Shown piece by piece: positions 1 through 5,562 of a stretch of DNA of 6,262 bases (the stretch's first letter is position 1; every line of letters begins with the position of its first letter). Source of the DNA: Verrucomicrobiota bacterium (GTDB taxonomy: Bacteria > Verrucomicrobiota > Verrucomicrobiia > Limisphaerales > JAHEOI01). The stretch spans positions 1 to 6,262 of the forward strand of contig JAHEOI010000268.1 in assembly GCA_018610125.1 (NCBI GenBank), in the 5' to 3' direction. Made by a program: the position numbers and the translations under genes. The notes under the pieces are model-generated. The model was given only the letters and a program-made list of their open reading frames with translations, was not told the origin of the DNA and did no database searches.

Positions 1-1146
1 CAACTGGCCGAAAGCTGGGAAACCGACCGCGCCAACATCACCGATTGCGGCGCTCTACTCTTTGACTCGGCGCTTGGCACACGCAACGAAGCCCCTCCCC
101 AGGGCAAACCTCCAAGATACAACGTGTGCCGCGCTCCCGGTTTATGGCAGACCCTTCGTGTCCGTTTCCGCGCCCCTCGCTTTAACACCGCCGGAAAGAA
201 GATTGCAAGCGCCCGGTTCGACCAAGTCTTTCTCAATGGGACCTTGATACACGAAGGAATCGCTCTACCGGCACCGAGTAGAAGCTCCGACTTTGAAAAC
301 GAGGTCAAAAAGGGCCCGATCGTTATTCAGCACGCTTCCGGCTCGATCGCCATTCGCAACATTTGCTACAAGCACCCGGGAAAGCAATCGGCAACAACCG
401 ATTCCGCTGTCGAAAAAGGGAATGACTCCCCGGCCATGCCAAGCCGACTCAACCGCCTTACTCCCGAGACCGATCCCATAGTCTTTCGAAGCTACATGCG
501 TCACCGAGGGAACAAGCTGCTGAAGGTGGTCTCTGTCGGGCATCCGCAAGGCATTCATTATGCCGTCAATCTTGAGCATGCCAACTTGATACAGGTCTGG
601 AAAGGCGGATTCTTGAACACGACCCCGATTTGGCAATCTCGAGGTATGGAGCCGAATAGTCGATTGCTTGATGAGCCGGATCCGCTCGGCAGCGTCCTTG
701 AGCTTCCGACGGCACCGCTCCTGACCACGGTTGACTCCCCAAAAGCCGAATGGCCGGATTCGCCCAATACAACAGCTCTCCGGTTTCAATCTTACCGACT
801 GGGACCAAGCGACATGCCGACCTTTCATTATCGGTTTCACGACATGGAAGTGACCGACAAAATCCGCCCTGGAAAACATTATCGAACACTCCGTCGAAGG
901 ATTGAGATCGACGGTTCCCATCCTAACCCTCCAGATCGACTTCGGATCCACTTGGCGGGCGCCGACGCCATTTCAAGGCTTTCGGAAGAGCTCTACAGCA
1001 TCAATAAGCGGAGCTATTACCTATCGATCCCGCCTCAGGATCGAATAACATTGACCGTTCGAGAATTCCGGAAACGCAAACGATTGCTGGCGTGGATCCC
1101 GCCCGGCAGTGCTCCGGCAAGCTTGAATTATTCCATTATTTGGTGA
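1..1146 (+). CDS. 3-keto-disaccharide hydrolase-like (DUF1080) protein with extra C-terminal beta domain, 5' partial
   Basis: The reading frame is open from base 1 to a TGA at 1144-1146, giving 381 residues; the start lies outside the window. Residues about 1-125 match the C-terminal half of DUF1080 (3-keto-disaccharide hydrolase, concanavalin-like jelly roll). Family-typical stretches are ALLFDS, an APGLWQTLRVRFRAPRF segment, VFLNGTLIHEG and a closing GPIVIQHASGSIAIRNI. Known members hydrolyse 3-oxo-glycosides or bind sugars. A Ser/Pro-rich linker (about 126-160) leads to a second beta-rich domain (about 160-381) with HPQGIHYAVNLEHANLIQVW and WQSRG, a type I recall beside DUF1080 and cytochrome domains in Bacteroidetes and Verrucomicrobia; its function is unknown. 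No CxxCH heme motif is visible, though one could lie in the missing N-terminus. Gene 2 begins nine bases after the stop, so co-expression is likely. The family call is fairly sure; the reaction is inferred. Confidence 0.85.
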   Translation, partial: QLAESWETDRANITDCGALLFDSALGTRNEAPPQGKPPRYNVCRAPGLWQTLRVRFRAPRFNTAGKKIASARFDQVFLNGTLIHEGIALPAPSRSSDFENEVKKGPIVIQHASGSIAIRNICYKHPGKQSATTDSAVEKGNDSPAMPSRLNRLTPETDPIVFRSYMRHRGNKLLKVVSVGHPQGIHYAVNLEHANLIQVWKGGFLNTTPIWQSRGMEPNSRLLDEPDPLGSVLELPTAPLLTTVDSPKAEWPDSPNTTALRFQSYRLGPSDMPTFHYRFHDMEVTDKIRPGKHYRTLRRRIEIDGSHPNPPDRLRIHLAGADAISRLSEELYSINKRSYYLSIPPQDRITLTVREFRKRKRLLAWIPPGSAPASLNYSIIW

Positions 1147-1150
1147 AGGG
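1145..1150 (+). promoter_or_regulatory. Ribosome binding site overlapping the upstream stop codon
   Basis: GAAGGG sits five bases before the ATG at 1156 and shares two bases with the TGA that ends the upstream gene. This is the clearest Shine-Dalgarno-like site in the window. It fixes the start of the propeller/azurin gene and suggests translational coupling with the gene before it. Confidence 0.6.
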
Positions 1151-1155
1151 CTCTT

Positions 1156-3186
1156 ATGCGGCGTGATCGGTTCAATTTGACAGCTCTCACGCTTATCTCA
1201 CTCCGAGGTTTGGTCGTCGCTGCAGTGGTCGTCGCCGCCATGGCTTCAGCCCGGGCTCAGCCTTACGAGCTTTCGACGATCCCCGTGCCAAGCGATATTT
1301 CAATGGAGGTGGGCGGCATGACCATTCTTCCCGATAACCGTCTCGCGGTCGCAACCCGCCATGGGGCCATCTGGCTGGTTGAAAATCCGACGTCGGGAAG
1401 CGGGGACATACCTCATTACCATCGCTTCGCACAAGGCTTGCAAGAGCCATTAGGGCTCGCTTATCAAGATGGATCCTTCTACGCAGCCCAGCGGGGCGAA
1501 CTGACGCGAGTTGCGGATACCGACGGCGATGACCAAGCCGACCTGTATGAAACGGTGGTCGCGTGGCCGATGTCGGGGAATCACCACGCCTACAGCTACG
1601 GCCCGGAAATCCTGCCTGATGGACGGTTCTGGCTTACGTTTAACCTCGACTCCCCTAGCGGCGGGATGACTCGTGACTCCAGCCTCGTGAAATGGAGGGG
1701 CTGGACCGTCCTTGTCTCGCCGCAAGGCAACCTACAGCCGTTTGCCACCGGATTGAAAGCACCGGCGGGATTCGGTCTCAATGCGGGCGGTGACATGTTC
1801 ATTTCGGAGAATGACGGGCGGTGGATCGGCTCGGGCTGGATCAGTCACGTTGAAAAAGGGGACTTTTTGGGGCATCCCGCCGGCCTCCGTTGGAAAGACG
1901 AGCCGAAATCGCCGGTCACGATGAAGCAAGGTCCCCAGGACATCCCCGGCGACGGGCGTCCAATGTTTCAGGTCGCCACCGACATCCCGGCATTCAAGCT
2001 CCCTGCGGTATGGCTTCCGGACGGAATCATGGGCACCGCCACCCTGGATATCCTCGCAGACACGACAGACGGGCGATTCGGTCCGTTCTCGGAACAGTTG
2101 TTTGTCGGCGACCAAGGCCGGAACCGTCTCTTTCGCGTCTCGTTGGAGAAAGTCAAAGGCGAGTATCAGGGGGTGGTCTTCGCCTTTCAAGATGGCCTGG
2201 CAGCCGGACTTGTGCGCCAGGTCTGGGCCCCCGACGGGTCAATGCTGTTGGGCTATACCGACCGCGGATGGCCGGCAAAAGGCGAGCACGTCCCATTGCA
2301 GCGGCTCCGATGGAACGAGAAAGTCCCCTTCGAGATCCGAACGATTCGAGCGCAACCGGACGGATTTGTCCTCCATTTCACAAAGCCCGTCGCTGCGGCC
2401 ACCGCAAAAAATCCGCTCGCTTACCAGGTCCAAAGCTTCACTTACAAGTATCACAAGGATTATGGCAGCCCGACCATACGGCACCAATCCTGCCCGATTC
2501 GCGGCGTCAAGCTCTCTTCCGATAGGAAGCAGGCTCGGATCGCCATCGATAGCTTGCGCCGCTACTACATTCACGAAATCACGACATCCGGCATCGAGTC
2601 CCAAGAGGGCGAGCCGTTGGCCCACGACACGGGCTACTACACCTTGAACCGGATCCCCGAAGGAAAAGCCTTGAGCAACTCGGAAATGGTGACGTCCCCA
2701 CAGAAGCTCCCCGGACCGGTCACGGAACCGACAGAAGATCCGCCGAAAGAGCGGACTTCCTTGAGAACCGACAAGATGGTGACCGAAAGGCCGGCATCAT
2801 GGGGAGATGGCGCCAACGTGACAATCGAGCTTGGAACCAAGCCCGGCCTGCGTTACGACATGCCCTCCTTTACGGTGCCCCGCAACAGCCGCGTCAAACT
2901 GGTTTTTAAAAATGCCGACGATCTGGCTCACAATGTGGTCTTTGTAAGTCCCGGGAGCAAACGCTCGGTCGCCCGAGAGGCTACCAAGCTCGGGCTCCGC
3001 GCGCGCAAAAAGGGGTACATCCCGGAAACCGATGCGGTCCTTTTCCATACCGCCTTGGTTCAGCCCGGCCAATCGCAAACGATCTATTTCGAAGCGCCCT
3101 CGCAGACGGGCAGCTATCCCTACATCTGCACCGTCCCGGGCCACTGGCGAACGATGCAAGGTAAGATGATCGTCAGCCAACCGTAG
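1156..3186 (+). CDS. Exported beta-propeller protein with C-terminal azurin-like blue copper domain
   Basis: The product has 676 residues. A Sec signal peptide (RR at 2-3, hydrophobic core about 18-30, likely cleavage after ARA at 34) points to periplasm or envelope. Residues about 40-386 form a PVC-type/sorbosone dehydrogenase-like beta-propeller with repeated blades (ILPDNRLAV, ILPDGRFWL, LFVGDQGRNRLF, WAPDGSMLL) and a DTDGDDQAD loop resembling calcium-binding loops. A small beta domain (about 390-505) and a Pro/Glu/Lys-rich linker (about 506-550) follow. Residues about 553-676 are an azurin/auracyanin-like cupredoxin. Its expected copper ligands are present: H592 in LAHNV, then C658, H663 and M667 in CTVPGHWRTM, with the azurin Cys-x4-His-x3-Met spacing. 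Many PVC relatives also carry a CxxCH cytochrome c domain; none is present here. A redox role, such as oxidising a sugar and passing electrons to copper, is inferred. Domain calls are firm; the substrate is unknown. Confidence 0.92.
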   Translation: MRRDRFNLTALTLISLRGLVVAAVVVAAMASARAQPYELSTIPVPSDISMEVGGMTILPDNRLAVATRHGAIWLVENPTSGSGDIPHYHRFAQGLQEPLGLAYQDGSFYAAQRGELTRVADTDGDDQADLYETVVAWPMSGNHHAYSYGPEILPDGRFWLTFNLDSPSGGMTRDSSLVKWRGWTVLVSPQGNLQPFATGLKAPAGFGLNAGGDMFISENDGRWIGSGWISHVEKGDFLGHPAGLRWKDEPKSPVTMKQGPQDIPGDGRPMFQVATDIPAFKLPAVWLPDGIMGTATLDILADTTDGRFGPFSEQLFVGDQGRNRLFRVSLEKVKGEYQGVVFAFQDGLAAGLVRQVWAPDGSMLLGYTDRGWPAKGEHVPLQRLRWNEKVPFEIRTIRAQPDGFVLHFTKPVAAATAKNPLAYQVQSFTYKYHKDYGSPTIRHQSCPIRGVKLSSDRKQARIAIDSLRRYYIHEITTSGIESQEGEPLAHDTGYYTLNRIPEGKALSNSEMVTSPQKLPGPVTEPTEDPPKERTSLRTDKMVTERPASWGDGANVTIELGTKPGLRYDMPSFTVPRNSRVKLVFKNADDLAHNVVFVSPGSKRSVAREATKLGLRARKKGYIPETDAVLFHTALVQPGQSQTIYFEAPSQTGSYPYICTVPGHWRTMQGKMIVSQP

Positions 3187-3252
3187 CGAGGGGTTGCCTC
3201 ATTGCGCCAAGGCATGGGAGAACCGGGAAAAAGGTCGCGAAGCATCTGGAGT

Positions 3253-3334
3253 GCGTTGACTCGCCCCGTGAAATAGTGCCCGCCGTCCCTCTCGGGTTTT
3301 CCTTTCACCCGTATTTCACGGGGCGAGTCGGCGC
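3253..3334. repeat. Long nested inverted repeat (hairpin element) between genes
   Basis: A perfect 18-base inverted repeat has arms GACTCGCCCCGTGAAATA (3258-3275) and TATTTCACGGGGCGAGTC (3312-3329). Counting two G-U wobbles and three more pairs, the RNA stem extends to 23 pairs (3253-3275 with 3312-3334). The 36-base loop holds a second hairpin, CGGGT (3293-3297) with ACCCG (3307-3311). Competing pairings exist: the left arm's GTGAAA can also pair with TTTCAC at 3303-3308, and CCCGT (3308-3312) with ACGGG (3318-3322). No T-run follows the stem, so it is not a textbook intrinsic terminator. I see no clear target-site duplication. It could be a small palindromic mobile element (MITE/REPIN-like), a terminator without a U-tract, or a structured RNA. 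Confidence 0.7.
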
Positions 3335-3445
3335 TGTAAATTCGGCAGGCGGCCACGGCGAGACAGAGGACCGGATTGTTCCCATTATGGTGGCGCCCAA
3401 TATTGTTGCTGCATTCCGGCGTTTTTTTCGTTACCCTCTTGCCGT

Positions 3446-4363
3446 ATGAGCAATCGACTATCCCGACGGCAATTTCTCGGCACCGGGCTTGGTGTTTCCG
3501 GCAGCGCTTTGATCCTCGGCAGCCATACCAATCTCCAAGGCAAGCAGCCGACCGAGGCAATCCCGGATGAGGATTACCACATCCAAAACGGGCGAATCCG
3601 GCAATCGGTTATGGGATGGTGCTTTAATCCCATGCCGACGAAAAAGCTCATTGCGGCCTGCCACAAGATGCGCATGCCGGCAATGGAGGGTATCGACCGT
3701 CAACATTATCCGCGCATCAAGGAGCTCGGAATGGAGATTGCGATCGTCGGGAGTCACGGCTTTAAGACCGGCCCCGTCAACCCCGACAATCACGCCGAAT
3801 GCATCAGCAAGCTTCGGGACGGAATCGATGTTGCCGCCGAATACGGGGCCAAAAACGTCATCACGTTCACCGGCATGCGCGAGTCCGGTATCAGCGACCA
3901 AAAAAGCGCCGAGAATTGTGTCTCGTGCTGGAAACAGGTGATAAGGGACGCGGAGAAGAAAGGGGTCAATCTCTGCCTCGAGCACCTCAACACTCGGGAC
4001 GACACGCACCCCATGAAAGGGCATCCCGGCTATTTTGGAGACGATGTCGACTTTTGCATCGACCTGATCAAGCGGGTCGATTCTCCCAATATGAAGCTTC
4101 TTTTCGATATCTACCACGTCCAGATCATGAACGGCGATGTCATCCGGCGGATCCGCCAATATCAAGACTTTATCGGTCACTACCACACGGCCGGCGTCCC
4201 CGGGCGCGGCGAGCTCGATGAGGACCAAGAGCTCAATTACCCCGCTATCATGCGAGCCATCCTTGAGACAGGATATACCGGCTACGTCGCTCAGGAGTTT
4301 ATCCCGACATGGGACGATAAGCTCGGAGCCCTCCGGCACGGCGTTCGGGTATGCGACATCTAG
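3446..4363 (+). CDS. Tat-exported sugar isomerase/epimerase-like TIM-barrel protein (hydroxypyruvate isomerase family)
   Basis: The product has 305 residues. The N-terminus is a twin-arginine signal (SRRQFLG, arginines 7 and 8, then a Gly/Ala/Leu-rich stretch to about 27), so it is probably exported folded. The rest is an AP-endonuclease-2/xylose-isomerase-like TIM barrel closest to hydroxypyruvate isomerase (Hyi). Candidate metal ligands are E179 (LCLEHLN), D221 with H224 (LLFDIYHVQ), H247 (HYHTAGVPGR) and E284 (AQEFIP). This family interconverts small sugars, hydroxypyruvate/tartronate semialdehyde or 3-keto sugars using a divalent metal, usually in the cytoplasm; Tat-tagged versions are common in Planctomycetes and Verrucomicrobia. 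The ATG at 3446 gives the Tat motif directly and no alternative upstream start exists in frame, but no Shine-Dalgarno sequence precedes it. Lying after a DUF1080 protein and a propeller, it likely serves carbohydrate breakdown. The exact substrate cannot be read from sequence. Confidence 0.93.
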   Translation: MSNRLSRRQFLGTGLGVSGSALILGSHTNLQGKQPTEAIPDEDYHIQNGRIRQSVMGWCFNPMPTKKLIAACHKMRMPAMEGIDRQHYPRIKELGMEIAIVGSHGFKTGPVNPDNHAECISKLRDGIDVAAEYGAKNVITFTGMRESGISDQKSAENCVSCWKQVIRDAEKKGVNLCLEHLNTRDDTHPMKGHPGYFGDDVDFCIDLIKRVDSPNMKLLFDIYHVQIMNGDVIRRIRQYQDFIGHYHTAGVPGRGELDEDQELNYPAIMRAILETGYTGYVAQEFIPTWDDKLGALRHGVRVCDI

Positions 4364-4425
4364 CGAGGCAGAGCCTCCGACCATTCGAGCCATGAATACG
4401 ATCAAGGTCAGCAGCGGACTGCATA

Positions 4426-4492
4426 CCCTACCGCCGCTGTTGCGGTAGGGACCGCACTCCGCTGCGGTCCGCGCCTTCGCCTCTGCGAAGGC
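4426..4492. repeat. Three consecutive GC-rich hairpins, REP-like cluster
   Basis: Hairpin 1 pairs CCCTACCGC (4426-4434) with GCGGTAGGG (4442-4450), 9 pairs and a 7-base loop. Hairpin 2 pairs GGACCGCA (4449-4456) with TGCGGTCC (4463-4470), 8 pairs and a 6-base loop. Hairpin 3 pairs GCCTTCGC (4473-4480) with GCGAAGGC (4485-4492), 8 pairs and a 4-base loop. Hairpins 1 and 2 overlap by two bases. The style, short perfect palindromes side by side in an intergenic gap, resembles REP-type dispersed repeats, and similar GGTAGGGACCGCAC-like strings are familiar to me from Verrucomicrobia genomes. They may also end or protect the transcript of the upstream gene, but no T-run follows. Confidence 0.7.
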
Positions 4493-4610
4493 ATTCCAAA
4501 ACTTGACTCATCTTCAACAAATTTCGGCCTTTCAAGGCTCTAGCGCGGATAAGCGGCTGCTGGCTGGGGCGGGCGAGCCTGCCGTCGATGGATGCGGGGA
4601 GTAAGGATCG

Positions 4611-4628
4611 GCAGACCGGGCGGTCTGC
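4611..4628. repeat. Short GC-rich palindrome
   Basis: GCAGACCG (4611-4618) is the exact reverse complement of CGGTCTGC (4621-4628), separated by two bases; as RNA this would fold with seven pairs and a 4-base loop. It has a different sequence from the upstream hairpin cluster but the same style and setting, so it may be another REP-like unit. No T-run follows it. Confidence 0.5.
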
Positions 4629-4734
4629 GTTACACCTCATACGCCGCAGGCAATAACGGTTCATTCCTGAACAAAATATGAGGAGTCAATTACTTTCATC
4701 AGGGGTAAAAACGGTCCAAGATAGAAAGTGAAAG

Positions 4735-5541
4735 ATGAGCGTTATGACAGACCAAGTTTCAACGCAATCAATGCGACTTTACCTTTCGCTTATTCCGGAA
4801 GCCTTGATCGCTTCGATGTTGCCGCCGGAGGAATTCGGGACCTACTACGCTGTTGGCCCCCGCAATCGGACCCGAGGCTCCGCAATCTTCTTTGAGATCA
4901 CCGACATGCTGGATCGCGAGCTCTTCCCATTTGAAGAGCTGGAGAAGCGCTCGGTCCCGCACCCGGATGGAACCCCGCGAAGGTCGGTCTACCTAAGTGT
5001 CTACCGCGTCTTGGAAAAGGTTCCAATCGAGGCATTCGGGCGGCTCTACTTGGTCACTCCGGACGGGCGCACCCTGGGCCTCGATTCGAAGCCGGTCGAG
5101 GAAAGCTCGAGCAACTCACTTCACCTTTACCAAGAATTTTGCCCTGTGACGCCTAGGATCGCGAGCCGCTTGGACCCCATTGAATTCAGCAGATGGCTCA
5201 CCGATGTCTCGCGCCCGGTTTCGGTTCCCAAGCTCGTGTTTGCCGAGCTTCGGTTGGGCGATCTCGCTGCGAATCCGGAAACCGGCTCTACCGAGGACTT
5301 GCCCTATCCGGATATCAATCACCTACGCGATTGTTTAAAGGAAGCCCAGTCGAGCCCTTACAAAACGGGGAAAACCGTCATTCGATACCTTCATCATAAC
5401 TTCCTGTTCCATACCATCGAAACCGGCTTCTTTTTGGGGGACTCCTCCCGAATCCTTTTCTATCCCCTTCCAGCTCGGGAAGTCCTGGAACGAGAGTACT
5501 TTGACTGGTGGCGATCCGCGTTGACAGCATTTCCACACTAA
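4735..5541 (+). CDS. Conserved-looking protein of unknown function preceding hppA
   Basis: The 268-residue product is not one I recognise. It has no signal peptide, no clear membrane segment and no obvious catalytic motif, so it is probably a soluble cytoplasmic protein. The N-terminus after M13 (MRLYLSLIPEALIASMLPPE) is Leu/Ile-rich and mildly hydrophobic. It is followed by GTYYAVGPRNRTRG and a beta-rich region to about residue 130 (SVYLSVYRVL, FGRLYLVTPDGRTLGLD), a mixed middle part, and an aromatic C-terminus (about 215-268, YLHHNFLFHTIETGFFLGD and REYFDWW). The start is ambiguous: an in-frame TGA at 4729-4731 excludes anything upstream, and ATGs at 4735, 4744 and 4771 are all possible. 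4735 has a weak purine-rich GAAAG just before it. hppA begins 21 bases after the stop, so the two may be co-transcribed. Coding looks real from length and coherent protein character; function is open. Confidence 0.85.
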   Translation: MSVMTDQVSTQSMRLYLSLIPEALIASMLPPEEFGTYYAVGPRNRTRGSAIFFEITDMLDRELFPFEELEKRSVPHPDGTPRRSVYLSVYRVLEKVPIEAFGRLYLVTPDGRTLGLDSKPVEESSSNSLHLYQEFCPVTPRIASRLDPIEFSRWLTDVSRPVSVPKLVFAELRLGDLAANPETGSTEDLPYPDINHLRDCLKEAQSSPYKTGKTVIRYLHHNFLFHTIETGFFLGDSSRILFYPLPAREVLEREYFDWWRSALTAFPH

Positions 5542-5562
5542 AGACACCAATAACTCGACATT

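Larger units (their letters stand above)
4364..4734. other. 371-base intergenic region rich in short palindromes, no gene found
   Basis: Between the TIM-barrel gene and the next ATG I find no credible gene. The first half (to about 4492) is GC-rich and dominated by back-to-back hairpins. The middle (about 4500-4600) shows nothing recognisable. A further palindrome lies at 4611-4628. The final 70 bases are AT-richer and are the natural place for the promoter of the 4735 gene, though I could not pick convincing -35 and -10 boxes. An open minus-strand frame covers 4428-4664, but it runs through the palindromes and resembles no known protein. Confidence 0.7.

Noticed and set aside
350..400. CYKH-type string in the first gene as a heme c site
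   Set aside because: It is C-Y-K-H-P, not CxxCH, and lies at the end of the DUF1080 fold; no heme motif is present in either of the first two proteins.
265..951. A 228-codon minus-strand open frame within the first gene
   Set aside because: It is antisense to the DUF1080 protein and its product has no coherent domain character.
3377..3406. Possible promoter TTGTTC - 18 bases - TATTGT before the TIM-barrel gene
   Set aside because: The boxes match sigma-70 only loosely and the organism's promoter consensus is unknown, so it is not distinguishable from chance.
3422..3428. Run of seven T residues as an intrinsic terminator
   Set aside because: No stable hairpin lies immediately upstream, and it sits just 17 bases before a start codon.
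3458..4405. A 315-codon open frame on the minus strand opposite the TIM-barrel gene
   Set aside because: It covers the TIM-barrel gene almost completely, and that gene has a Tat signal and recognisable active-site motifs. The antisense frame is open because of codon bias and matches no family I know.
4428..4664. A 78-codon minus-strand frame in the intergenic gap
   Set aside because: It is built largely from the GC-rich palindromes, is Arg-rich and Leu-rich in a shadow-like manner, and has no recognisable domain.
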